A stretch of 64,000 nucleotides of DNA from Arabidopsis thaliana (Eukaryota > Streptophyta > Magnoliopsida > Brassicales > Brassicaceae). Below are positions 49,440-62,974 of the stretch, piece by piece. The DNA is taken from positions 3,596,101 through 3,660,100 of the forward strand of contig NC_003074.8 in the NCBI RefSeq assembly GCF_000001735.4, read 5' to 3'. Every line of letters starts with the position of its first letter. Within the stretch, counting starts at the first letter, position 1. A program made the translations under genes and the position numbers. The notes beneath the pieces were generated by a model, which searched no databases, had not been told where the DNA came from, and saw only the letters and a list, made by a program, of their open reading frames with translations.

Positions 49440-51228
49440 TCACTTTGTTCGGTAATTCATTGCCAAAAGCTGCGCATAGAGAATCTCGTTCCATGTGTCC
49501 GGTACTCCGGGTAAGCACCAGTGACTGCAGTCTTGAGGAGCATCTTCAGGAGTTCCCGGTTCTCGATACCGCGAAGGATGAGCATCTTTCCTGAACTCGG
49601 TCAGATATGTAATGTTCAGAAACTTAACCTTACTATGTTCATATCTCATTTCTTGGATTGCTTGAGAAATATAATTGTTGTGGATAGGGTCAGGTTCCAT
49701 TTTCTTCATATCAGTCTCTGGCTCTGTATCTGCATCACACAAACCACCCAAGTTCCATGTCCCATTCCTACAACACCCATAAAGGTCAAACCTGGGTCAA
49801 AGTTCTAAAGACTATGTCGTCTGATTCGTCCTCTTTTAATTGTTTCTGAAACAGACCTGTAGTGTACAGGAGAGAAGCTTCTGAAGAAGACATGACTCCT
49901 CTCAGAATCTAGTCTCTCTAAAACCCATGACTTCCATGTCTTTAAAGACTTCTCAAATCCCTCCATTACTCCCATCGTCTTGTTCAATTTCCCTCCCTCC
50001 TGAAAATAGCAACCCCTGCAACCACAACAACAACAACAGGAAGAAACCCGGTAAGACTCATCAAACACCTTTCTCTTGTTACCAGAATGTTGCATTCAAC
50101 ATGAAGATCTTACGCGATAAAGGTCTTGTCTTCGTTCCACCAATGCCCTGTATTGAAGACTAGAACATCAGAGCCGACCCATTTTTTGGACTGCCAGTTA
50201 AACTCATCGACTCTAACAGTCATTTTGACATCTACCGGTGAGTTCTCAGGAGGCCGACCAACCACAACCAGAAACGGTGTTCTATGATATTCAACGGTTA
50301 GGTTTTGTTCCGGAAATCGCATCGAAAGGAAACCCTTATGCTTGCTTATAGGGTTTCCATTAACTTCATATATCTCAGATTTATTAGACACTGCTTGTGA
50401 AAGCATACACAGAAGAGATTCCCATTGGTTTCTTCCGATAGAATCTCCGACGAACACAATCCTCCCATTCCGACTCCTCTCCAGAAAATCACTTGCGTTA
50501 AATCTGTAATCGTTTTCACAACAAGTAAACATATTTAACACATAGAGTAAAAGAAAATTGAATTTGATTGGCATTGGCGCAAAGTTCATAAATAAAGGTT
50601 TAAAGTTTCAACCCTTACGTCACAAAAGCAATTCAAAATTCAAGTGGGCAAATCTTTGTTTCTTTTTAATCAAACAAGATTAAAGTTAGTTTTTAGAACC
50701 AGTGATTGTAATAACTCTATAAGCTCTAATGGATCAATGTAATTGCCTGTAACCCTAACCCTGATGTTTGTTTTACTCAGAACCATACCTTCAGGTCCAA
50801 GCAAAATTACATAAGAATTACCGTGGAAGATCGCAGCCATGTGGTTGCCATCGCCATTGTCGAAAACCAGAATCTTTTCTTCCATTATTCAGACAACGAA
50901 AACCAGGATCCAGAAACCGACACTCTTCTCCATAATAAGAGGTTTCGTCCACATCACGGCGTCGACGAACCCATCTTCCGTATGAATAGTCGCATACGTC
51001 GTCGTTTCCTCTTTCCTTCGTTAGGGTTCGGGGCGACAATAAGAATCCGAAACAGAGATGAGGCTCGAAGCCGGCAAGATCAACGACGATAACAGAGAAT
51101 ATTAGGAAGGTGATGAGAAGAGAGATCCCAACAAATATATGTTTCTTGATTTTCAACGTTGAGAAGAAAGGAGACGAAGATAGAGAGAAAATCTCCTTCA
51201 GAGGATTTGATTCTTGATGATGATCCAT
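49440..51228 (-). CDS. TBL8: Trichome birefringence-like protein TBL8 (polysaccharide O-acetyltransferase family)
   Basis: Exons on the minus strand 50822-51228, 50114-50503, 49857-50015 and 49440-49767 encode 427 residues. A single N-terminal membrane anchor (about residues 29-53) predicts a type II Golgi protein. The TBL domain has CDYSYGRWV, the esterase-like GDSIGRNQ with catalytic serine, and near the C-terminus the DUF231 motif [16 protein letters not shown]. Family members acetylate wall xylan, mannan or pectin; the TBL8 substrate is not evident. Its stop codon lies 33 bp from that of the LETM1-like gene on the other strand. Confidence 0.92.
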
Positions 51229-53064
51229 GTATGTCGTATAGAAGAGACGTGAAAATGTGAATATGCTGCGATCTTCTTTTGCGAGAGAAAAGTCTTAATA
51301 AATATGTTTCTGTAGGGAAATAAATTCGTTAATAAATTAATTTATAGATCCATCATCAATTCATCCATGTGACAGACAAAAGTATTAATGCAAATGCATC
51401 CCACATAATTTTATTAACGTATAGTAATAGAAGTTTACTCCCATGTTCGTTTCTACTATATCTTTTAGATCGAGACGAGTTTTAATTTCCCAATATATTA
51501 AAGCTGTAGTATAGCAAACTAATTTCCTTATACATCAATTTGATGATTCTGAGTATCTAATCTAATGATAATAATCAATGCATTGTCCTAATCGTTATTC
51601 TATGATGAAAGATAGTTGATGAGAGATTTAAGTTGAATTTCTTCGCCTACCATATTAATATAGATAAGGAATAGCCCGCAGATATAGTGTATATAGATAT
51701 AATTAATTAAATTGGACCGAACTTTTCGGGTATGGTCGAGTATCCATTACCACCACTCACAAGTAGCACATGCTGATTTGCTTTACAATTTCAATATTTT
51801 TAAAAATCCCTATTGGTGAATCATTATACTAAAGAGCATTAATGGGAATGACGAAACAACTATAAGAGTGAAGAAACAAACACTAAAAAGGCATATTAAT
51901 ATGAAAAGGTTCATACAAGTATGTGAAGACTTTACCTTCACAAGATGGCTTTGATTTAATTACGAGTCCGTGAACTTATATAAACAAGGGAACACTATCA
52001 AAAGTAATAAAATCTTCTCTTTTCTACATGGAAATGTTTCAAATGACAAAGGTAATTACTACACTCTGTATGATTTAATATCCGAAAACTCTTTAATTTG
52101 AAGAGCACTAAAGAAACCAAAGAACAGAGAGAAGAGGAGAAACAAGAATTAGAGAATTAAAAAAAAAACAAAAAAAAAATAGAGAATAAAGAAGACTAAA
52201 AGTCATGATTGTTTGTTTGTGTTTATGCTTGTGTTTGTGTTGCCGTTTTAGAATGTTTTAATCATATATAGAAACAGAAACTTGCGTTTGTGTTGCCACT
52301 TACCATTTACCAATACACTCATATATATGCAGAAACACGAAGACAAACATAAATGCATAGAAAGAATTGGGACCTAAACCCATTTTTGTCATAGCTTGTA
52401 AAAATGATTCATATTCCTTTTACACTGTCTTTGTAATGCAAAAACAAAATAGAGAATCAAAAGAAGAGTGTAAGTAACACAGCAACAAATAAAATGGTCC
52501 CTGGCTTTGGCTTTGGAAAAGAGATAAAAGGCGATGTAACACAACCTATATATTTACACACATGCTATATATGAATATGCTCTCTCTTCTTTAATCATTC
52601 GTAATTAGGCCCACACCTTTTCTTCTCGTAATCTCCTCACATGAATCTCTCAACAGTTCCCAATTCATCTTTCATCATCAAATACATGCTACATGTGTAT
52701 AAGGTTTAGCCTAGGCCTAGCTCACCAATTTGGGGTACCTGCCCTCAAATGACTTTTGTGCTATAGAAAGCTTTCATTGGTTTTATTTTAGCCTTCAAAT
52801 ATCAACTACTATAAACCCACACTAATTCACATCTTTTGCATATACTTTTTTTTTCTGTTCTGACTCAAATGTACAATAGAAACAAAATCTCATCTTTTAT
52901 TTTTATTTTCAAATTAGTTAAATACTAAATACATAACGAAGCTACTAATAATATTAATTCTTGTCCATTTTTTCTCTATGACAATTGGGCCAAGTATGGG
53001 CCCATAATCTAAATTCTAAAGTTAAAAATCTAGAAAGTTGTCACTTCTTTTTGAATGTCAGTCA
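51229..53064. other. Spacer between TBL8 and NGAL2
   Basis: TBL8 promoter and NGAL2 3' UTR; AT-rich with A-rich tracts around 52160-52190. No gene or repeat family is recognisable. Confidence 0.45.
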
Positions 53065-55171
53065 TCAACCTCGTCCATCTCCTACCTGCTCCAATGCTTC
53101 CCCAGCAAATGATATATTCTGTTTCACAATTCCAACACGCAATTTTATTATTTTTATTATCATCAAAAACAAATTGTACACCGAATTGTATAGAATAATA
53201 TGAAAAATAAAACTATCTTTAGTATTCACTTTATTTCATTAATTTAAGTATACAAATATATAATTCTAAGCATTTCAAATTATATCTGAACATTACAAAA
53301 CATGGTAATAAATTCAAAACTTATGTCATTGATAAGTTTGTAATGCTTTTAGTCAGTTTTGCTTTCCAGCTTATTAGTCAATAATTTGGTTTCACAAAAA
53401 AAACTGACGGTGCCTAACAAATTAGAATAGTAAAACCAAAATAGAGACTGTTTTCACAGGAAACTATATACTTACGGCTGATATTAATTAATGAACAAAA
53501 GGAGGCTACAGAGACAAAAGAGTAAACAAAACAAATCAAAGTAATCAAATAAAAACCAAATTGGCCATGTGGTTTTACAGTCAAGTGTATAGTATTATTC
53601 TCTCTGATTCCTCCTTTATATAATTTATTAAACATAAAAATCTCTTTCAGGTCTATTTTAAAATTACTAATTTTCATCTGTCTCGTCTCGAGAAACAGCC
53701 ACGACATCTGTTTAATAATTATATCATACGTAAGCAAAAATTTGAATCTGACAAAAATGTAAAAAAAAAAAATATTTACCATGGGATGAGGAGTTGAGTA
53801 ATAGTAAATGTGTTGGTCATTATAGACATCAGGACGCGGTGGTGGCTCGACGGCATCACCATGACATTCGAGGTTCACGCCAAAAAGCCTCACCGTCCTC
53901 GAGCTACCTGCGACCACCGGTGGTATCGACTGAGCATGATCAACGACGGCGCCTACAATTTTTTTCCACCGTCAAGACACGTGCGCATCTTTTAGTTAAA
54001 TTGTTTTTTTAACATAGAATTAAAAGGAAGAAATAAAGGGCACGTTAGTCTAAGTGGATTGGACGGTTCTCCTCACGCGCATGTAACGGATTAGTTACAA
54101 CTTGGAGAAGATTATTTGAAATTGTCGGGTCCAAAATTAAATAATAAGAATGACAAAAATAAAAGACAAAATGTTATTTCATGTTGTTATTTTATATACA
54201 TTACACACGCAACTAAAATAATTGTCATATAGTTTTAGATAACTCATTTGCTTTTTATAAGAAAGATATTCCACCAGCTAACTAAAATGGTTGAGCTTTC
54301 CAAGTGCTTGCCCTAACCTTTAAAAATTCTCATATTTTGTTTATAAAACCAAATAAAGATGAATGTTCTTGTTTACTACCATATAAAGTAGGCAGATAAT
54401 CTAAAATACCATGCATAAAATATTAATCTCTATTACTTTTTTTAAGAGAACATGTAAATATGCAATACAAATTACGAATCATCTATTTTTATGAAAAAGA
54501 CAAATCTTAAAAGAGAACAGAGAGGAGTATAAATCTGACATATAGATAAGAGAGAAAGAAAAAACAAAAGAGGAAATAAAGGGTTTGAATTTACCATAGT
54601 GTGAATACTCTTGGTGAATATTAGGGTAAGTAGTTGACGCGTGTACTTGACGATAAGGTGTAGTCAAGCCGCTCCAATACGCCGTCGTATTAACTAGAGC
54701 TTCTTGAGACACAACGGAGACAGCGGGAGAGGAAGAAGCTTCACCGCGTCTCCGCCAGCCAATGAAGAGTCTATGGAGATCAAAACGGTGACGTTGAAAG
54801 AAAACAACGTCGCCTGCGTCGAGGTGTTTGTCTTTGACGTACCTGCTCCATCCTTTGGTCAACACGTAGCTTTGGCTACTGTTCCAATAAGAGTATCTGA
54901 ATTTCCAACACTTGCCTGACTCATCCTCGAAGCTAAGAAGCATCCCTTTCTCCGTCGTCGCCACGTCATCTCCGCTGCCGCCATTATTATTATTATTATT
55001 GAGAGGGAAGTATTTCTCGGCGTGTTGTTTTGGTATGACTAAGCGGTTTAGCTTTCCGACGTCGCTTGGTGTGAGTGATTTCTCGAACAAAGACTCTCGT
55101 TGTGCTATAGCTACGTCGTTTTGGTGGTGATGATGCAACGAGAGAGTGTTGTGGTAATGGTTGACTGACAT
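53065..55171 (-). CDS. NGAL2: B3-domain repressor NGAL2 (SOD7)
   Basis: Exons on the minus strand 54595-55171, 53780-53952 and 53065-53118 encode 267 residues. The B3 DNA-binding domain spans about 28-140 ([53 protein letters not shown]) and is of the RAV/NGATHA type. An RLFGV repression motif lies at VRLFGVNL. The third exon is tiny (17 codons plus stop) and lies 660 bp from the second; I place it because it gives a family-like tail ([11 protein letters not shown]). The protein represses KLU and limits seed and organ size. A six-Asn run is encoded by an (ATT)6 microsatellite at 54983-55000. Confidence 0.94.
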
Positions 55172-58100
55172 CTTTTTTTTTGGTTTCTTGGAGTGAGAGA
55201 GAGAGAGAGGATTTGCAGGTGTTGGTTTGGTGGTGAAAGAGAGATGGGTAATGGTACTAATATAGTATTATACAAAGGAGAGAGACAGAGAGTGAAAAAA
55301 ATTGAAAATGGTTAAATTGATGTGAAAACTGTGGGAACTATTTGATGAGGAGAGGACGACACGATACCGATAGTACTTTTAAGGTTTTGCGTGATGATAT
55401 TTCCTTTCAATCATTATTTTTATTTTTTTCTCTTCTTTTCTATATTGTTGTTGCAGTCCATAATCCATATATATTTAAAAATGTGGTATTGTTTTTTTTT
55501 TTCTCGTCTGATAAAATCTTGTCCTAAACGGCATTGGATCCACGAGTGTTCTATAGTTATAGTGTAAAAAAAGAGTAAGCCACACAAAACGCCGCGACGT
55601 AACCCTTTAATTAAAGTTGAAAAGGTTTTGATCATGTAGAAGAAGAATATGTAATTATTTATATATTAGTAAAATTTGATGTCTTGGAATGTTATAAGTT
55701 CAACATATGTTATTTCAGCATTGCCGGAACTAAATTCGAAATCCTCCGGAGAAAAGATGATTTGTGTTTTCTTAATTAAAAAAGTTTCAGTATTCACCGG
55801 ATATGACGTATTGATTAGCAAGATTCTATAGACTGTCAAAGCAGATAAACCTTACATATCAAGCAGCCATAAATATGTGGATTGCGTAAGTCAAACAATC
55901 CTTTATCATGGACTCATGTGGTTTGCAATTACTTGATCAGATCCTCATTGGTTTCTGAAGGATTAAATTTCTCTCATAAATGGTTATTTGATCATTTACT
56001 CTTGTATGAATTTTCAGCTGAGAATCTTACTAACTGCCATTAATTTATTTGCAAGACAAAGATAGTCGTTTTGTTTTTCTCAACCATTTGGTTCGTGGAA
56101 TTGATGTGTCAGTATCTTTTGTCTATAAACGTAAAAATAATCTTTTGACAATTAAATTTTGTTAAAGTAGGATAAGAAATTAACTAGAGATAACACCTTC
56201 CTATGATATTTAGTTTGTAAATGAATCTATGAGAAATTGAAAACGAAAACAAAAACAAAAAGAGAAGGTAATGAAGAAATAATGAAGGATTAAAGATCAA
56301 ACGGTTGAGAAGTGAGGTGGTACATATTACGCAAAAGTAAGAAGGTACAGAGGATACTTATCCCTGACGCAAGTGAGAAGCTCAAGTTGTGTAGCATGTG
56401 CTTTGCCTTTCCGACACACCATCGCATGCATCTTCACTTCTACTTCATACCATCCCTTATGTTCCTCTCTCTCTTTCTCTTTCTCTTTATCTACATTTTA
56501 TTCTCTCTTTTTCTTTTCCTAATCATTTTATAATCGAGAGGGATAAAGACTTCAAGATTTATTTGTGAAATCGACTTGACCTTTTGGCACTCTTTCTCTT
56601 TTTTTCCTTTACAATATTGAACAACGTAACCATCCTATACTTCGACGCTATTTAATGCTCATCAAGCTGTGATATTTGACCAAACATATAAGTCATGAAT
56701 CTAGATGAGAAATTGAGAACAGTGTGAAACATTTGATCAATTGTAGAAGAAAAAGTTCTAACTAATATATCTATGGATCGCAAGTCAACAAGTAAACAAA
56801 CATTTTGGTCTAGCTAGATGCTTGAGTAAATGTTGTTTTCTTGTTTGATGGGTAAATTTCCATCTGTAGTTATTACCGTGCATCTTAAGTCGTGAGTTTC
56901 GTATATAATTCTGTGAATATAAGTAATATAACATACCAAGTCTACCACAAAAATCAATGGGACGTGCAAATGGTTACGTGAGTGGTCCTCTTCTATTTTA
57001 TTTGACGAATTTCTCAAGTATCGTTAATTTTATTTAATATCTTTATCACTTGTTAATTATAGGATCATGAAATATCTGTCACGTGCTTTCAGGAATATCA
57101 TTGGTGCTTACACGTTTCTATTTTTCCTAATTTTCTCGCAAAACTAAGACTAGTGATACTATTTCATATTTGTTTTCATGAACCATTTCCTCTAAGAAAT
57201 GGTTCCTCTCACAATTTAACTCACCTAATTGGGAAGCATTAACGATTAAGAGCATATTTTGTAAAAATTTCCAATTCACGTTTTGTAAAAGTTTTCGTTG
57301 AGGTCAAGTCTTGTGACTGTTATAACAATAGTATAACAAATAGCCGAAACAACTAGGGTTTCCAAATTCCAAGATAATTGTAAGAATAAAAGAAAAAAAA
57401 CAAAGATATAAGATTCGTTATATTTGACGTGTTTCACTCCTCTCCTCACACTTAATCGATTCAAAATAAGTGATATAAAATAAAATAAAATTTGTAGTGA
57501 TCCATGTTAATTATGTCTAAGATATGTCATTGTCAAATATTAGTTTTGCATAATTAAAAGAGGCACTGAAGGACAAACTGACATGATTTTCCAGGTCGAT
57601 TTAGAGGCACCTTTTTGCATGTACGTCTGCAACTCGACCCCATTAATATCAAATTAAACTAACTCTTCAATTCACTATAAGTTAAAGTATTTTATTTTCG
57701 TAAGTATATTTTCGAATAAATATTGAATAAAAGTAAGACTAGTCTAATTGTTAAGTATTAATTCATGAATATAGCACATGTTTGGGGGACATATCCCTTC
57801 CCACGAATAATAGAGGTTGTTGGTCGCTTGCTTACTTCGTCTTTTTTTCTACTAAAAAATTATAAGAGAAAACAGGTGTATCAGAATTTTTTGTTTACGC
57901 ATCGTAATTTTTTAAAAAATAAACTATACTACCGACGTCTCCCATCAAATATTAAGCTTTCTTTTGTAAAATGGCGATTTTTTAGAAGTTACTATATATG
58001 AACAGCCTATCTTAAATGAATGTATTACTAGACAATCACTGATCCAGTAACCACTGACTGATTAGATTCCAGGTTTAGAAAAATAAAATTTAACAAGATA

Positions 58101-58382
58101 AAGAGTTTCTGTTAATTGGGTTTGATTTACTAGCTTCCCGATCCTAGCTAGTCAATAATGCTAAATCATGTATTCAATCACCTAACTAAATTGATTTGCG
58201 TCGTATAATTGACCTGTCACACTTAGTGTACCTACATCCTAGAGCAAACCTCATTTCTGATTTCATAATGTATTATGGAAGAAATTACATCTTTTTAATA
58301 TTAGAACATATATAAGACACAAACACAAAGTTGACTGAAATCTTCTAATTCATGTTATTAGTTTGGTAATATTAACGAATGA

Positions 58383-58596
58383 TACTCCATCCGTTTTCTT
58401 TTAAAAGTTTTTATTTGTTCATATTATTTGATTTTTTTCAATTCACTAGACAAAGTTTATGTTTATTTAAATGATCATCCAAAATCTACAGTACTTGCTT
58501 TCATTGGTTGAATTATTTTTGGTTATATAATAAATCACATTTTATTAGTTTTTGTGTTTTATCTAAAATATTTTAGAAAAAGTAACGGAAGGAGTA
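58383..58596. mobile_element. Stowaway-like MITE (Tc1/mariner type)
   Basis: The left end TACTCCATCCGTT and right end AACGGAAGGAGTA are inverted repeats with one mismatch in 13, and TA at both ends fits the TA target duplication. The element is 214 bp and non-coding. CTCCNTCCGTT termini are typical of plant Stowaway elements. Confidence 0.75.
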
Positions 58597-58614
58597 CAAA
58601 TTAGTACTATTAAA

Positions 58615-58688
58615 CAAAATTTCATCGTGATTAACATTCTCATAGTCAAATATTTTTATTACCCTTCACAACATTTCATCGTGATTAA
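58615..58688 (+). repeat. 20-bp direct repeat, 54-bp offset
   Basis: 58615-58634 and 58669-58688 differ at one of 20 bases (core TTTCATCGTGATTAA). They lie just right of the MITE. Confidence 0.7.
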
Positions 58689-61600
58689 AAAATTGTTTAG
58701 TGCAAAAGAAATGTAGATTAATGAACTTGTGATATTAATAAACACATGTTAATTTTAATTAGTTTAGCCTCTTCTGCGAACAAACTTTCCAACAAGACTC
58801 TTAATCACATTAATCGCCCTTTTCAACAAACACTACAGCTTGTCTAGATACGTCACCGAACGATGCCACAACTTTCTCACCAAACTCGTCAATTCAACTT
58901 TTTTAATATGATGACTTTTTCCTGTTATCAAAATCCATATAAACCCTATAAACTTAGCTACTTTATTGATTAAAATAACACGATTCCCATACTTCTAACG
59001 AATGCGACGTTGCCTCTCAAGCACAGATCCAAAAAAAAACGTATTGTATTTTTTCTTTCCATAATTGGTTTTCACCACTACTATTTTTTTTTCCTTTTTT
59101 GATAAAAACTACTATTGTTTATTTCAATAATTTGTTAATGAAACCTCTTTAAGTTTGAAATATTTACTCCTTAATAACAGAAGAAATGAAGTGTTCGAAA
59201 GTGATTTTTGGTTTAGATCACAAAACGACTGGAGAATTTTGTGACATTTAGAGGTCATAGCTCGAAAAACGGAGATTGTTACTTTATGCGTGTATTCCAG
59301 AAATACGACAAAAATAATGTTTATTATATATAGTCATGGCGTTTGGACGAAATAACAAACAAATCACTCAGTTTTCCACGATCACATAATTTACGTGACT
59401 GTTGCATTAGTGGAAAATAAATAACAAAGCAAAACAACTTACTACCACAAGTTTTAAAACAAATGTTTTAGAAGATTTCCACTTGGCTGCTTGTACCATC
59501 TCTTTTTTTTTTTTTGGATCTAAGGCCGCATGTGCCATCTATATATGTAATATCACAAAACATTTTTGGATTTGAAATTACAGATTAAAGTGTGTTTCAT
59601 GGGTATATAGACATATTACACGACATAGACACGAATATATAGGATTATAATGATATCTTGAGCACAAAGGAAAGACACGAGAGGAATCTGCCATGTAATT
59701 CGTGGAGGGTTCCTAAAATGATAAGTCTGCAAAAAAAATTTTGATAAAAATGTTCAGAAGACGACAAACCTAGTTTGTCATTTATGGAAAGTGAATGGTG
59801 CGAGAAGCTTCATGAAACTCAGGGGTAAGTTGCTACTTTTGCTTTTTATTTTTCTATTTCTGACATTTTCACCATTCCCTAGCAAATTAAAGACAGGTTT
59901 ATGAATTGTCTTTCTATTTTTTTCTCTTTTAGTTCTTGCTATGGCAATATTAATCCATTGGTTATAATATTATGATAATAAATCTACACATTAAACGAGT
60001 CATGTTGAAACCAATGGTGTAGATCCTGCATGCTGTTAATTATATACAAATACGTCGGCAACAATGTTCGAGATGATTAAATATTAGCCCTATCTATGGC
60101 TATTCAAATATTTTCTTAATGGTTTAAATTGGTCTCCGAATTTATAAGAACTACTACTAGTAGAAAACAAGATAATTCAGTCTCTTGACTACCATATATA
60201 GTAAACGTCTTGTTTTTTACAACTGCGACATATTTTCACTTATGATGATGGTAAACGACTAAATGTGTGTTTGACCTCGCGTTATGATTAATGTGTAGCT
60301 AAAAAGTTGCTGCAAGCAAGGAAAATTTATATTTATATGGGAGACGTTGTAACATTAACCACGTCATCAGTCTCTGCTTATTTAAAAAAAATTGTAAGAA
60401 AAGTGGTTTAACCTTTAAAGTAACTATCCAGATTTTGAACAATCCTAAAGTAAAATAGTAACAATCAGATATTTATATATGTACGTGTGAGATTTAATTA
60501 GTTTGCATATAATTTTAAATTTGTTTCTCCTAAGTAGGGGACCAAAGCTATTTGTTGTATATTCTATGAAACCAAAGCTAAATGCTCGGAGGGAGTGGAC
60601 CACACATATTTCTTTTACATCTTTATCTTTTTTTGTGTTAAGAGGTTTAAAAAATAAAAATATCTGCACTGTTCAGATATAAATTTATGCAGCCGATATC
60701 TTAGACTTAGACCGAAAATATTAAATCTCAAAGTATAGAAAGAAAAAAACAAGAGTAATAAGTAACAAACACCAAAATTCCGTAGAAAAAACACACCAAT
60801 AGAGTAAACTGAAATGGAAAATATCACAACTAGAGTAAACTGAAAGATAAGCAATTATGAAACATTATATACAACCCCTAATATAATAATTCATTAATTT
60901 ATTCACATTAAGTTATTGGTTTCTATTTGAATATTAGAGTTATTTAATAGCTGTCAAAAAAAAATAGAGTTATTTAATAAACTTAAAAAAGTCAATATTA
61001 TTTTTGATCGTATATTACAAAAATCATAACGGATGATAAGTTTAACACACTGTTCACTATAGAAGATAAAACATTTAAAACTTTTACTTCTAATAGAAAA
61101 TTAAAATAAAGAAGGTTATAAAATGGAGAAGACAAAAATAAAAGGTACGGCTAAGTTTGGCGGTTTGGGAGAGTTGAAAAACAAAAGAAGATAGAGATGG
61201 TGGGACAATGAGAACAACACACAATTGCACGCCTCTCTCTATCTACTCTCTGAGCTCTCTACATTGCATCAAAATTTCGATTATTTGAGAGTCCCCATTT
61301 CAAAGTTAACCACCTTTTGCTTCTTTTATTACAATATAATGTTAAATCAGTAGTTTACGAACGCCTATGAAAATGATCAATTGTAGTCTTCAACATTACC
61401 AATCAAGATGACAATATAAATACACGGTGTGAAATACTGTAAATAAAAACATAAGAGAAATCATATACGACTAATTAAAAAAAAAATATATATGATTCGA
61501 TGCCTTCGCTTATAATTTTTATAGAAAACAAAAAATTATTGTATTTTCTAATTTTTTTTTTTAACTTTATTTTCTTTACGAATGAAAGATGTGTTTTAAT

Positions 61601-62918
61601 AAAGAACTTACATTATGGGGATAAATAATAATAGAAAAATAAAAATAATGAAAGCCTATATATATGTATCCCTCTAATGATGTGTATAATTAGGATTAGA
61701 CATCTCATAACTCTCAACAAGTTGACTTGTTGACTTAGCTCTTCGTCAATGAGAGCGAACATGTTTGTTGGAACACATCATTAGTGGACAAATGAATGCA
61801 GATTAAAAGAAAAATTATAATCAAATTTTCTAGAAAAACATATGACAGATACTTTGAGAGATAATAGAGTTTTTGTTTGATTGAATATAACATATTGTGG
61901 TTTGTTTTCACGTGGTTTAGAAAAGAAACAAGAGTGGGCTTTTAAATTGGGCCCACAGAGTGGCAGAAGCAGGGCTGAGAGAGTAATGGGTCCTACAAAA
62001 CGCCCATGATCCCAAAATTTCCAAAGAAAATGGAGACAATCTTCTGTGTTTATCCGAAAGCTACCCTCACGCTTTGGATTTTCTTCTTCTTTTTTTTTTC
62101 TCTCTCTTTTCTTTTTTAATACTACTTATTTTTCTATAAATTTGTATATCTAGCTATAAAGGTAATAGAAAATGGTAAGTTATTTTTTCCTTCCGGTACA
62201 AAAGATGAAAACATGCAATAGTCGGCAAAGGTCCACACTCCACACATTTGTCTGCACATCTATCCAATATTCATTCATAGGTTCAACCACAACTTTATCT
62301 ACTACATATATATTTTTTATTTTATTGAACGAATTTATATTCGTTTTCCATTTCTGTCATATATCATAGTAGATGTTGATAGTTGGGTAATGGAGCAAGT
62401 GAAAGATTGATGGTTGGTAGACCATAGATTCATGCATTCATACCATAAGGTATACTGATGGTGATTGGGTAAATTTTTGAGTCAGCTATTACAATTGAAA
62501 AGTTCATCAAATGACAAAACTATTACAACTTAGATCTTTGACAGCCAAAAGAAAAAAAAAAAAAAAAGAGAAAAAAAAAACTAAATTGTTGTTAGAAATT
62601 AGAAGTCAGAAGTAAGAAGACTCCCATAGGAATACAGTTCTGGCAACCAATTTCTTAGTTCTTTATTGGGCATTCATATCTTAGTTGGGCCTGACTCATA
62701 TATATTTTGAACTTTTTGTACGCAATTGTATCTAACACTATAGTCTTACATTGTTCATATATTTAATGTTTTATATTGATTGCTACCTATATATTTTGAT
62801 ATGATGTAGATCCAACTATTTCTAGGTTGAATTGTCTTTTCGAACAGATTTTGTTTCCGGATTCACCATAAAAAAAAAAAAAAACTTATGTGACAGAAAG
62901 TACTATAGAAAGAATCGT

Positions 62919-62974
62919 GTTTACAACAATAAAGAGACTTGACCCAAACAAAAAACGTTTACAACAATAAAGAG
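62919..62974 (+). repeat. 18-bp direct repeat, 38-bp offset
   Basis: GTTTACAACAATAAAGAG occurs at 62919-62936 and 62957-62974, identical. Probably a small tandem duplication. Confidence 0.75.

Noticed and set aside
57765-58001. 78-codon frame on the plus strand in the NGAL2 upstream region
   Set aside because: Basic and aromatic composition typical of translated AT-rich DNA; no support.
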